Source: Methanothrix sp.
GTDB taxonomy: Archaea; Halobacteriota; Methanosarcinia; Methanotrichales; Methanotrichaceae
Length of the DNA: 51,413 nt
NCBI GenBank assembly: GCA_017994055.1
Contig: JAGOLL010000007.1
Location: forward strand, 1 to 51,413
Reading direction: 5' to 3'
The translations under genes were made by a program, and so were the position numbers. This document shows positions 15,871 to 24,160 of the stretch, one piece after another (positions within the stretch are counted from its first letter, which is position 1; each line of letters opens with the position of its first letter). The notes beneath the pieces are model-generated. The model had not been told where the DNA came from. It made no database searches and saw only the letters and a list, made by a program, of their open reading frames with translations.

Positions 15871-16716
15871 TCAGATCAGAGCGGCTTGGCTCTCCGCCGC
15901 GGATACGGTCTGGGAGAGGAGCATGGCCACAGTCAGGGGCCCCACTCCGCCCGGGACAGGAGTTATGGCCGAGGCCACATCCTTTACCGCCTCAAAGTCG
16001 ACATCTCCCACCGTCCTGTCTCCCACCCGGTTGATTCCCACATCAAAGACCACTGCTCCCGGCCGGACCATATCCTTCTTGATCAATCCGGGAACTCCCG
16101 CCGCCACGACCAGAATCTCCGCATCCCTTGTATGCTGGGCCAGATCCCGGGTGAAGACATGGCAGACCTGCACCGTAGCATTGCGGTTTAAGAGCATGGC
16201 CGCCAGGGGCTTGCCCACCACATTGCTGTGGCCCACGATCACCGCCTCTGCCCCTTCCAGCTTCTTGCCCATCTTTTCCAGGGCATAGATAATTCCCCGC
16301 GGCGTGCAGGGCACCAGCCTCTCCGCGCCCAAAAGCAGAGCCCCCATGTTTACAGGATGAAATCCGTCCACATCCTTCTCCGGCAAGATGCTCATCATAG
16401 CCCTCTGAGGGCTGAGGCCGCCGGGCAGGGGCAGCTGCAGTAGAATGCCGTTGACATCGGCCCGGCCGTTCAGCTCCATGATTCTCTCTATCAGATCCTC
16501 CTCCGAGCTTCTCTCCGGCAAAACCACATTCTCGGACCGAATTCCCACCCTGGTGCAGGCGGAATGCTTGAGCCGGATGTACATCTGAGAGGCGGGATTC
16601 TCCCCTACCAGCACTGTGGCCAGGCCCGGCACAATGCCCTTCCTCTCCAGCTTCTTTACCCTCTGGGCGGTCTCGGTCTCGACCTCAGCCGCCAGAGCCT
16701 TTCCGTCTATTATCAT
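15871..16716 (-). CDS. folD: Methylene-tetrahydrofolate dehydrogenase/cyclohydrolase
   Basis: FolD interconverts methylene-, methenyl- and formyl-tetrahydrofolate. The 281-residue protein has the substrate-binding motif with Tyr46 and Lys50 ([10 protein letters not shown]), [11 protein letters not shown], the NADP-binding loop [12 protein letters not shown], and [15 protein letters not shown] near the end. It lies downstream of glyA (34-base gap), a functional pair for one-carbon transfer. Most methanogens use tetrahydromethanopterin; folD plus glyA suggests a folate-dependent biosynthetic branch as reported for Methanosarcina. Confidence 0.95.
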   Translation of the reverse strand: MIIDGKALAAEVETETAQRVKKLERKGIVPGLATVLVGENPASQMYIRLKHSACTRVGIRSENVVLPERSSEEDLIERIMELNGRADVNGILLQLPLPGGLSPQRAMMSILPEKDVDGFHPVNMGALLLGAERLVPCTPRGIIYALEKMGKKLEGAEAVIVGHSNVVGKPLAAMLLNRNATVQVCHVFTRDLAQHTRDAEILVVAAGVPGLIKKDMVRPGAVVFDVGINRVGDRTVGDVDFEAVKDVASAITPVPGGVGPLTVAMLLSQTVSAAESQAALI

Positions 16717-16750
16717 ATCCGATCACATCCGCCATCTCAATTTCCAATCT

Positions 16751-17998
16751 TCAGGCCAGATCCGGATAGAGAGGAAACTGCTGGCACAGCTCCCTCGCCT
16801 GCTGGCGAACTTCCGCTATGGTCTTCTCGTTCTTGATATCCCGCAGAACGGCGGTGATCATATCCGCTATCTTGACCATCTCCGGCTCCTTCATGCCCCG
16901 CGTGGTCATGGCCGGTGTTCCTATGCGTATGCCGCTGGTGACAAAGGGCGTGGCCGGATCGAAGGGAATCATGTTCTTGTTCAGGGTTATGCCCGCCCGC
17001 TCCAGGGTCTCATCCGCCTCCTTGCCGGTTATGCCCTCCTTGATCAGTTTGACCAGCAGAAGATGGTTGTCCGTGCCCCCCGAGACCAGCTCGAAGCCGC
17101 TCTCCAGGAGCCTCTCCGCCATGGCTATGGCATTTCTGACCGTCTGGAACTGGCACTCTTTGTACTCCGGGGTCAAAGCCTCCTGGAAGGCCACCGCCTT
17201 GGCTGCTATGGCATGCATAAAGGGACCGCCCTGGGTGCCGGGGAATACGGAGCGGTCTATGGCCGCCGCCAGCTCCTCCTTGCATATGATCAAGGCTCCT
17301 CTCGGCCCGCGCAGGGTCTTGTGAGTGGTGGTGGTCACAATATCCGAGTATGGAACAGGCGATGGGTGAGCCCCCACGGCGCATAGCCCCGCTATATGAG
17401 CTATGTCGGCCATGACCTTGGCTCCCACCTCATCAGCTATCTCCCGCACCACCTTGAAGTCTATAGTTCGGGGATAGCTGGAAGCGCCCACCACTATAAG
17501 CTGGGGCTTATTCTTTCTGGCGATGGCCGCCATCTCCGAGTAGTCCAGCCTCTCCGTCTCCCGGGAGACGCTATAGGGCACGATCTTGTACATCTTGCCC
17601 GAGAAGTTGACCGGGCTGCCGTGAGAGAGGTGCCCGCCGTGGGCCAGGTTCATGCCCATGATGGTGTCGCCGTGCTTGAGCACGGCGAAATAGGCGGCCA
17701 TGTTGGCCTGGGTGCCGCTCACCGGCTGGACGTTGACATGCTCGGCCCCGGCAAAGAGCTTCTTGCACCTCTCCTGGGCCAGCACCTCGGCCCGGTCCAC
17801 ATTTGCCGTGCCGCGGTAGTAGCGCTTGCCCGGATAGCCTTCAGCATACTTGTTGGTCATGACGCAGCCCTGGGCCTCCATGACCGCCCTACTGGCGAAA
17901 TTCTCGGAGGCGATCAGAATGATGTTATTGCGCTGCCGCTCCAGCTCATCCTGGATGGCAGCATAAACTTCGGGGTCTTGCTCGCATAGGGGTTTCAA
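16751..17998 (-). CDS. glyA: Serine hydroxymethyltransferase
   Basis: A PLP enzyme that converts serine to glycine and loads a one-carbon unit onto folate or methanopterin. At 415 residues it is of bacterial-type length. It shows the [11 protein letters not shown] cofactor region, [20 protein letters not shown], the PLP-Lys motif [13 protein letters not shown] and [18 protein letters not shown]. It heads a probable minus-strand operon with folD, DUF2121 and mobA. The pairing with FolD makes folate-type specificity likely. Confidence 0.97.
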   Translation of the reverse strand: MKPLCEQDPEVYAAIQDELERQRNNIILIASENFASRAVMEAQGCVMTNKYAEGYPGKRYYRGTANVDRAEVLAQERCKKLFAGAEHVNVQPVSGTQANMAAYFAVLKHGDTIMGMNLAHGGHLSHGSPVNFSGKMYKIVPYSVSRETERLDYSEMAAIARKNKPQLIVVGASSYPRTIDFKVVREIADEVGAKVMADIAHIAGLCAVGAHPSPVPYSDIVTTTTHKTLRGPRGALIICKEELAAAIDRSVFPGTQGGPFMHAIAAKAVAFQEALTPEYKECQFQTVRNAIAMAERLLESGFELVSGGTDNHLLLVKLIKEGITGKEADETLERAGITLNKNMIPFDPATPFVTSGIRIGTPAMTTRGMKEPEMVKIADMITAVLRDIKNEKTIAEVRQQARELCQQFPLYPDLA

Positions 17999-18147
17999 TT
18001 AAATCACCGGCATTGCAATTAATCTCATCAGGATGGGTGGAGATGGGAATGAGGAGAATAAAATAGGTTATGGTGATGGCTCATTCATCTACGGCTTAAG
18101 CCTGACAACCCATAACTCTTTATCAGCCGAAGGACAGGATTTTAGGG

Positions 18148-18600
18148 ATGCTAAAGCGAGCCAGGATCATTGCCGACTATCAGTTCGGGAAGGGTGCAGG
18201 CGAGGTCCTTTTTCCGGGTGATACCACCTACAGCCTCTCCAAGACAAAGCGCCTTCGCTATCTGTACTCGGAAAAGGAGAGGATCGCCACAGTGCGGGCC
18301 AGCGACAACCTCTTGACCCTGAGCATGCTCGGTGCCCGGAGGCTGCATGCATTTCTGCCTCCGCCCCGACTCAGGGTTGTCTCCTCTGATGATGCCGCGC
18401 CCTTTGTGGCCAAAGGCGGCAATCTCTTCGCCAAGCACGTTTTGGAGGTGGACCGGGAGATCAGAGCCGGGGAGGAGGTTCTGGTGGTCGATTCCAGTGA
18501 CAGGCTGCTGGCCACAGGAACTGCAGTACTGGCTCCAGAGGAGATGATGCAGATCAGGCGCGGCCTGGCGGTGGCCGCCAGGAAGGCGGCGGAGCATTGA
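18148..18600 (+). CDS. PUA-domain RNA-binding protein
   Basis: This 150-residue archaeal protein has a C-terminal PUA domain: RLRVVSSDDAAPFVAKGGNLFAKHVLEVDREIRAGEEV is the typical core with V-K-x-GGNLFAKHV. The N-terminal half (ADYQFGKGAGEVLFPGDTTY) is a small domain found in free-standing archaeal PUA proteins. PUA domains bind structured RNA, usually tRNA or rRNA. No catalytic domain is present. The gene runs divergently from glyA and convergently with the transporter operon. Confidence 0.8.
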   Translation: MLKRARIIADYQFGKGAGEVLFPGDTTYSLSKTKRLRYLYSEKERIATVRASDNLLTLSMLGARRLHAFLPPPRLRVVSSDDAAPFVAKGGNLFAKHVLEVDREIRAGEEVLVVDSSDRLLATGTAVLAPEEMMQIRRGLAVAARKAAEH

Positions 18601-18712
18601 TCTTTTTTGGCGCCAATGAATTGCTCGATTCAATATCGCGAATCGGATATCCACTGCGTTTTAATGCATCTTTTTTCCAGAGATCGCCTGATGCCATTGG
18701 CAGGCTGCTGAA

Positions 18713-19567
18713 TCAATGATTGTGCTGCTCGCCGATATGGGCATGCCCGTGAGCCTCATGCGCCTGCCCGTGAGCGTGCATATGCTCATGCACCAGCTTG
18801 CCGTGCAGATGGGTGTGCTCATGCACCAGATTGGAGGAGAGAAGCAGCTCATAATCTGATAGAACGCTTTTTGAATCACGGTCTATCTTGATTCTGTGGT
18901 CCTCGCCCATGACTATGGACCTCTTGCTGATATGATCGATGATCTCCAGATCGTGAGTTGCGGTTACAATCGTCTTGCCCGCCCTGCCCAGCTCCTGGAG
19001 AAGCTCCATCAGCCATAGCTGGGTCCTGGGATCCAATCCAGCAGATGGCTCATCCAGCAGGAGAACATCGGGATTGTTGACCAGCACCGTGGCTATGCTC
19101 ACCTTCTTCTTCTCCCCGCCGGAGAGGGTGTGAGGCGATCTGTCCCTCAGCTTTCCTATCTCCACCATCTCCAGGACGTCTTCCACCCTGGACTTTACCT
19201 CCTCGGGAGGAAGATCCAGCTGCATGGGCCCGAAGGCAATCTCCTCGTAGACCGTGGAAGAGAAGAGCTGGACATCTGAGTTCTGAAAGACGAATCCCAC
19301 CTTGGTCCGGAAATAGGATCTGAATTGGTTATCGGATATGGAATCGAATGCATCCTCGCTTATCAGATTGTCAAAGGCATAGAACTCTCCGGCTGTGGGA
19401 TATATCAGAGCGTCGAGTATAGCCAGCAAGGTCGATTTGCCGCTGCCGTTGGAGCCGATGATGCTCACCTGCTCCCCCCGCTCGATCTTCAGGGTGACAT
19501 CCTTGAGCGCATCTATCTTTCCCACATAGGAGTAAGAGACATCTCTCAAATCAAATATCGTCGCCAT
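18713..19567 (-). CDS. cbiO: Nickel/cobalt ECF transporter ATPase with His-rich tail
   Basis: The ATP-hydrolysing subunit of an energy-coupling-factor metal transporter. Walker A GSNGSGKST is at residues 38-46. The Q-loop FVFQNSDVQLFSSTV, signature LSGGEKKK, Walker B VLLLDEPSAGLD and switch His in TATHDLEI follow. After residue about 248 there is an added tail with 14 His in 36 residues (HEHTHLHGKLVHEHMHAHG and onward). It could buffer or sense Ni or Co at the cytoplasmic face. It is the last gene of the four-gene minus-strand operon cbiM, PDGLE protein, cbiQ, cbiO. Confidence 0.92.
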   Translation of the reverse strand: MATIFDLRDVSYSYVGKIDALKDVTLKIERGEQVSIIGSNGSGKSTLLAILDALIYPTAGEFYAFDNLISEDAFDSISDNQFRSYFRTKVGFVFQNSDVQLFSSTVYEEIAFGPMQLDLPPEEVKSRVEDVLEMVEIGKLRDRSPHTLSGGEKKKVSIATVLVNNPDVLLLDEPSAGLDPRTQLWLMELLQELGRAGKTIVTATHDLEIIDHISKRSIVMGEDHRIKIDRDSKSVLSDYELLLSSNLVHEHTHLHGKLVHEHMHAHGQAHEAHGHAHIGEQHNH

Positions 19568-19581
19568 GTTAGATTCCGTCT

Positions 19582-20520
19582 TTACAGCTTAATGACATCC
19601 TGGGAGATCAACAGCAGAGCCAGACTTAAGCACAGCGCCGCCGCCCCGGCCAGATAATCCCGCTGCCTCATCCGGAACTCCTCCATGATATGAACCTCTC
19701 CGTTAAAGCCCCGGGAGAGCATGGCCATATGCACCTTCTCGCTCATGGCCAGCGATCTAACAAGGGTATAGCCTATGCGTCCCCCCACCCATTTCTGCTC
19801 CTCTATTATCCCTCTGGATTTTATGGTTCTGGCTTTCTTGGCCGTATACATCTCCCGCACCTGCTCCATGAGCAGAAAAATATATCGGTAGGCCATCTGC
19901 AATGTTAGAACATATATCTTTGGAACCCCCACAGCACGCAGGGACTTGAAGAGGATCTGCTGGGGCGTGGTCAGAAAGAGGAGCACTACCGCAGAGACGC
20001 AGGCTGCCACGCGCATGGTGAATATCACCGCGGCAAGGCTTCCCTGCTTGGTGATGAAGATGCTCTCGGGAAGCGCTATGGGCCCCAGGCGTGCACCCTC
20101 TCCCAGATGCATGATGGTATAAAGCGGATCGCCGGGAATAAAGACATTGAATATCATTGGTATGGCTATAATTCCTGCGAATATGGGAATGAAAAGCCAG
20201 ACTCTCTTGACAAAAAACCAGAGCTCTATCTTGCTGAGATAGCATATCAGCAGCGTCAGAAGATAGATCGCAACCAGAACCCTGAGTTCTACGATTATGC
20301 TGGCGGCAAAAACGACTGCCAGAGTTGATAGCAGCTTGATCCTGGGGTCCAGGCTCTGCATAAGGCCGGTTCTCCTGGAGAAGCTCTCGGATATAAATGC
20401 CTCCTCTAAAAACCCCAGGATTCCATCGATGGTCTTTCCAACAAATCCCTTCTTGCCATGATTCCCGGCAGAGAAAGGAGCTGGCTGGACATCCACCCTG
20501 TTCATCCAGTCTGGTATCAT
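19582..20520 (-). CDS. cbiQ: ECF transporter transmembrane (T) subunit
   Basis: The coupling subunit linking the ATPase to the metal-binding CbiM. It has several hydrophobic helices and the CbiQ signature region MLSRGFNGEVHIM, preceded by TIKSRGIIEEQKWVG. These hold the two Ala/Arg-Gly coupling motifs of T subunits. At 312 residues it is longer than the typical 250, because of an N-terminal soluble stretch of about 60 residues before RRTGLMQSLDPRIKLL. It ends 15 bases before cbiO, so the two are co-translated. Confidence 0.9.
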   Translation of the reverse strand: MIPDWMNRVDVQPAPFSAGNHGKKGFVGKTIDGILGFLEEAFISESFSRRTGLMQSLDPRIKLLSTLAVVFAASIIVELRVLVAIYLLTLLICYLSKIELWFFVKRVWLFIPIFAGIIAIPMIFNVFIPGDPLYTIMHLGEGARLGPIALPESIFITKQGSLAAVIFTMRVAACVSAVVLLFLTTPQQILFKSLRAVGVPKIYVLTLQMAYRYIFLLMEQVREMYTAKKARTIKSRGIIEEQKWVGGRIGYTLVRSLAMSEKVHMAMLSRGFNGEVHIMEEFRMRQRDYLAGAAALCLSLALLLISQDVIKL

Positions 20521-20643
20521 CCTTCTCCTTGATCATCTCCCAGCCATGCAGTCCAATCGTCGGCTTATCCTCGCGCTGCAGAGATCGGACATCAACATGC
20601 CAGGGGTTCTTACACTGAAAAATGGACAAATAAAAAGATAGCG

Positions 20644-20958
20644 CTAGTCTTTGGCTATCCTCTTTCCTATGATATAGAGCAGACCGGCGCAGATCACAAC
20701 ACCGATGACCGCAGATAGGATATAAGCGGCTGATGCTGCGGTCATTGATTCACCGATTCCAGGCAGAGCATAATCCGGCATAGGTGCGCTCCAAAGCGAT
20801 GAAAGCTGCTCCAGGCCGGAGGGCACAAATCCGATCTTCTCCTCAAGCTCCTCATTTCCCCATTCGCCAAATGTCTCTCCAACCGCCAGTAGCCCTAACG
20901 GAGCTAAAATGATTAGCGCAACCAGTCCGATGGCTAAGTTCCTCACCGTCTTATCCAT
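20644..20958 (-). CDS. PDGLE-domain small subunit of metal transporter (CbiN/NikN role)
   Basis: A 104-residue protein with two membrane helices (LAIGLVALIILAPLGLLAVG and ILSAVIGVVICAGLLYIIG) flanking a loop with GFVPSGLEQLSS and SAPMPDYALPG. This is the PDGLE domain seen in NikN subunits or fused to NikM; here the name motif reads PSGLE. In these transporters the small subunit is needed for metal loading of the M subunit. It lies between cbiM (9-base gap) and cbiQ. The PDGLE type favours nickel over cobalt, an inference. Confidence 0.8.
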   Translation of the reverse strand: MDKTVRNLAIGLVALIILAPLGLLAVGETFGEWGNEELEEKIGFVPSGLEQLSSLWSAPMPDYALPGIGESMTAASAAYILSAVIGVVICAGLLYIIGKRIAKD

Positions 20959-20967
20959 AGTCTTACC

Positions 20968-21678
20968 TCACGCCGTGCTTGATTTCCTCATTCTCATCTT
21001 CGATCTCTCTCCATAAAGAAGAGCGCTGTCCGTCTTCTGGATATAGGCGAAGATCAAGGCCGTGACGATAGCCTCGAGAATGGCGAATCCGAGGATATGC
21101 TCCAATAGCATAGCAGGGACTGTTACATTAAGGGAATATGGCATGTAAATAGGGACTCCTTCCGCAGTGCGATGCAGTAGGGGTTGGATTCCAAACATAA
21201 ATCCGGTAATGCCCGCGGCAATGATAAGGGATATGTAGCCGGCTATGGCTGCGGCAATTATCCTTCGGGAGGAAGTGATGTCAGTGCTCCCACTGATGAT
21301 TTTGTAGACATAATAACCCACAAAGGGCATTACTACCGCCATATTGAAGCAATTGGCTGCTATAGCCGTGATGCCTCCGTCGCCAAACATCAGAGCCTGC
21401 AGTACCAAGGCAACAGATACAGCTATTACGCCGGCCCAGGGTCCCAGGACAATGCCGATTATTGCAGCGCCCACGGCATGGCCGGTGCTGCCTCCGGGAA
21501 TGGGGACATTGAACATCATAATGACAAATGAGAACGCTGCTGCCAGCGCCAGCAGGGGAACCTGCCTGGACTTGAGCTCAGAGCTGAGCTTCTTTCCCGC
21601 ATAATACCAGATGGGGATCATTATGATCCACATGGCGATATAAGTGTATGGCCCTAAATAGCCATCAGGGATATGCAT
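20968..21678 (-). CDS. cbiM: Nickel/cobalt ECF transporter substrate-binding subunit
   Basis: The membrane subunit that binds the metal ion. The start matters, because in this family the N-terminal Met-His-Ile coordinates the metal. I place it at ATG 21678 (MHIPDGYLGP) rather than at 21708, where a ten-residue extension would abolish the site. GGTGA lies a few bases upstream. The chain has about seven helices, with the conserved FNVPIPGGSTGHAVGAA and ALMFGDGGITAIAANCFNMA, which supply further His/Asn ligands. It is the first gene of the transporter operon. Confidence 0.92.
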   Translation of the reverse strand: MHIPDGYLGPYTYIAMWIIMIPIWYYAGKKLSSELKSRQVPLLALAAAFSFVIMMFNVPIPGGSTGHAVGAAIIGIVLGPWAGVIAVSVALVLQALMFGDGGITAIAANCFNMAVVMPFVGYYVYKIISGSTDITSSRRIIAAAIAGYISLIIAAGITGFMFGIQPLLHRTAEGVPIYMPYSLNVTVPAMLLEHILGFAILEAIVTALIFAYIQKTDSALLYGERSKMRMRKSSTA

Positions 21679-21708
21679 AGTTTCACCAATAGCCGAAATG
21701 CCATTCAA

Positions 21709-22171
21709 TTATAAAAGGCTATTCCTGATCACAATTAGTAACATTTTTTCTCTGATTATATGCTTATATAAAATTTTAAACAAATGAAATCAGTCTTTCG
21801 GAAAGGTGGAGATCTAATCGAAATCCTGTAATCTTTTAAGCAGGCAGTTCATCCTCAATTTAGCAGACGATTCAGGTCCTGCATTCTTGCTTCTAGACTC
21901 TCATTTCGCGAATAGCTTTTGAAAGAGAAGTTGATTAAATTCGATTTGAGGCTAAGACGATCCCATATTATGAAGAACGGATCTCGGTAGAATTGACTCA
22001 ATATATGACTATTTCTCTTTATGCGGCTGGCTTTATCCTATTGGTGCTATTAGTAGGGAATAGTTCCGCTATTTTTCTACATTTTCAAATATTTAGCAGA
22101 TATCTTAAAATAATAGAAACAATAGGTGTTAACTTAAGATTACATTAGGAGGGAATGGTCTGATTAGGATT
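21709..22171. other. AT-rich divergent intergenic region
   Basis: A gap of about 460 bases between cbiM and the secreted-protein gene. It carries the transporter promoter on the minus strand, a TATA-like TTAAAATAAT at 22104-22113 for the plus-strand gene, and a ribosome-binding site AGGAGGG at 22147-22153. I see no gene or stable RNA in the middle. Confidence 0.5.
21764..21773 (-). promoter_or_regulatory. TATA box of the metal-transporter operon
   Basis: The minus strand reads TTTTATATAA here, about 90 bases before the cbiM ATG. It predicts a transcript start near 21742 and a leader of about 65 bases. No NikR-type inverted repeat is obvious around it. Confidence 0.5.
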
Positions 22172-23182
22172 ATGCTATTGCTGGCTCTCTTTGGTCTGAT
22201 CGGCATGGCAGCTGCAGAGGAAGATGAAAGGGCTAAGCGATTAGAGAAAAGCAATTCGACATATGACAATCCTACGACATCGGAAGAGAGATGTCTAACC
22301 TTCAATTTTGAGCAAAACGTGAGCGGCACGGGCTTCTTTGATGCTTATAAATATAATCATATGCCAGATGTTCTTGGGACTGAAGGACATTTGTTCAATG
22401 GCGTTGAGGCAAAGAACAAAGCTCACGGTAGCGGCAGATTAGATACTGATTCGACTATATATGCTGAGAGCTCATACAGCAATAAGACCTGGATAAATGG
22501 CGCCTATGACGAAGACGGTGAGGTAGTCGAGGATGGAGAAGAAACAACGAGCATTATTGAGATGAAAGAAGACAGCAAAATGACTTATAGCCCATTGGTA
22601 ATGGGCATAGGATCTCGATATTATGATCGCAATCCAGTAGCTCTTAATTTTCTCCTGAGCGAAGATGATTGGATTAAGAATCGCAATGCTTTGACTTCCT
22701 TGCATCATCAGGTTGATCGAGCCCATGGACTCGACAAGTTGCTTGATGCTCAAGCACATGCCGGAGAAGACACAATTGATAATATCATGAACATTGAAGA
22801 GGACTTGATCGACTGCAGGGCACGCTTTAGGGTGCTCCAGCTGGAAGGAATACCGGTGGATGAAGAACCTGAAGAGGAAGAGTCTGAAGGGGATTCGGAG
22901 GAAGTTCAAGTTCTGGGCTTGGCCATGAAATCCTGGCATGAGAAGCCTTTGATAGAGGTGGATGAGGAGTATGTAGGGACCTATCATATAGAGAAAAAAA
23001 TGAATCTATCCACTTACGCACCGGATCCGGAAGAGAAGGAAGATTATTGGCTTCCATGCTGCTCTGGCGGATTCGGTGACATGAACTTTTTAGATGCAAG
23101 GGTCTTCAAATCTGCCAAAGGTATCTTTGATTGCACTTGCTTTAAAGTACCCGACAGGGCACAATTTCCGATGGTGAACTAA
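22172..23182 (+). CDS. Secreted acidic protein of unknown function
   Basis: A protein of about 336 residues with a hydrophobic signal (MLLLALFGLIGMAAA) and an acidic mature part. The mature part has sequons, a Glu-rich run near residue 230 (EEPEEEESEGDSEE), two CC/CxC pairs (LPCCSGGFG, FDCTCF) and no recognisable domain. The first ATG (22172) lies 18 bases from the ribosome-binding site at 22147-22153. In-frame CTG 22160 and ATT 22163 lie at a better distance and would add IRI, giving the signal peptide a positive charge. The true start may be one of these. A hairpin terminator overlaps the stop codon. Confidence 0.7.
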   Translation: MLLLALFGLIGMAAAEEDERAKRLEKSNSTYDNPTTSEERCLTFNFEQNVSGTGFFDAYKYNHMPDVLGTEGHLFNGVEAKNKAHGSGRLDTDSTIYAESSYSNKTWINGAYDEDGEVVEDGEETTSIIEMKEDSKMTYSPLVMGIGSRYYDRNPVALNFLLSEDDWIKNRNALTSLHHQVDRAHGLDKLLDAQAHAGEDTIDNIMNIEEDLIDCRARFRVLQLEGIPVDEEPEEEESEGDSEEVQVLGLAMKSWHEKPLIEVDEEYVGTYHIEKKMNLSTYAPDPEEKEDYWLPCCSGGFGDMNFLDARVFKSAKGIFDCTCFKVPDRAQFPMVN

Positions 23183-23202
23183 TAATTCACCATCCTTTTT
23201 TT
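23170..23202 (+). terminator. Hairpin terminator overlapping the stop codon
   Basis: GATGGTGAA at 23170-23178 pairs perfectly with TTCACCATC at 23186-23194. The loop contains the TAA stop, and seven T follow at 23196-23202. It is a strong terminator-like structure for the upstream gene. Confidence 0.7.
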
Positions 23203-23264
23203 AAATTTATCAGATTATCATCTCCTCCTTAAAAGCAGACAATGCAGGCGCGAGTGACTAGAAT

Positions 23265-23642
23265 ATGGATATTATCATAGCTGAGGACGATCCAGTCAAT
23301 CAAAGGATTACCCAGCTGATGCTTAGAAAGCTGGGCCTCCACGCAGAGGCTGCAGATAACGGACTTGAAGTTCTTCGGGCTCTCGAGAGGCAGCATTACG
23401 ATGTTGTTCTCATGGATATTCAGATGCCGGAGCTGGATGGAATTGAGGCGATGAAAATCATTCGCCAGCGTTGGCCAACCGGACCGAAGATCATTGTCGT
23501 AACTGACTGCGACTCGAAAACCTATCAGGGACCTTGTATGGATGCAGGAGCTGATGAGTTCTTGCCCAAACCTATAATGGTGAATGAGCTAAAGATGGCT
23601 ATTGAGCGCTGCAAAACTGCAGAAACGGTATCCTCTATTTAG
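23265..23642 (+). CDS. Stand-alone response-regulator receiver protein
   Basis: A 125-residue receiver domain with nothing attached. The acidic pair is EDD near the start (MDIIIAEDDPVNQR), the phospho-acceptor Asp sits in VVLMDIQMPELDG, and the switch Thr in IIVVTD and Lys in LPKPIM complete the site. It is paralogous to the domain at 1-362. Being without an output domain, it probably acts by protein contact downstream of a histidine kinase not found in this window. The gene for chromatin protein MC1 follows on the same strand after 38 bases. Confidence 0.9.
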   Translation: MDIIIAEDDPVNQRITQLMLRKLGLHAEAADNGLEVLRALERQHYDVVLMDIQMPELDGIEAMKIIRQRWPTGPKIIVVTDCDSKTYQGPCMDAGADEFLPKPIMVNELKMAIERCKTAETVSSI

Positions 23643-23680
23643 TTCAGCATTGATGGGATCATTAGAATTAGGAGGAATGT

Positions 23681-23959
23681 ATGGCAGAGAAAGAGACAAG
23701 AAATTTTGCGTTAAGAGACAAAGATGGAAATGAGATTGGTGTATTCACCGGGAAGCAGCCCAGACAGGCTGCGCTAAAAGCAGCAAACAGAGGCTATACA
23801 GAAATCAGACTTCTGGAAAGGGGAACCAAGAAAGTGCATATATTCATAGGAGAGCGCAAGCAGGTAAAGAAGCCTAAGGGAGGGCCTTCATGGATGCCTG
23901 CCAAGATCTGGAAACCCAAGGTCAAGAAAGTAGGAATCGAGAAGCTGGACGAAATCTAA
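23681..23959 (+). CDS. Chromosomal protein MC1
   Basis: A 92-residue DNA-bending chromatin protein of the methanogen MC1 family. It matches the family closely: TRNFALRDKDGNEIGVFTGK, KQPRQAALKAANRG and RLLERGTKKVHIFIGE, then PSWMPAKIWKPKVKK with the DNA-contact loop and Trp. MC1 binds as a monomer and sharply bends DNA. A good ribosome-binding site (AGGAGGAATG) precedes the ATG. The segment between the two halves is shorter than in the Methanosarcina protein. It is good evidence for the taxonomic placement. Confidence 0.95.
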   Translation: MAEKETRNFALRDKDGNEIGVFTGKQPRQAALKAANRGYTEIRLLERGTKKVHIFIGERKQVKKPKGGPSWMPAKIWKPKVKKVGIEKLDEI

Positions 23960-24122
23960 ACCTAAGACGATTTAGTGTCAATGAAGGGGCAAAATTAGCC
24001 GATTACGACGAAATAAAAATTGATCGCCTCTTTTTACAGCCATATTTCTTTTGCCTGGCCATTTTATGGCATGCAAAGTCAAAGGCCTCAGGACTCCGCA
24101 CATATGCTGTCTGCCCAAAACG

Positions 24123-24131
24123 TTGTTATAT
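24123..24131 (+). promoter_or_regulatory. Possible TATA box of the fdhA-like operon
   Basis: GTTATATCC lies about 30 bases before the ATG at 24161, and no ribosome-binding site precedes that ATG. Together these suggest a leaderless or nearly leaderless transcript. An alternative is TTTTATGG at about 24061-24068. Confidence 0.35.
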
Positions 24132-24160
24132 CCTGCCGGCCAGATCTAACCTGAAAATTA

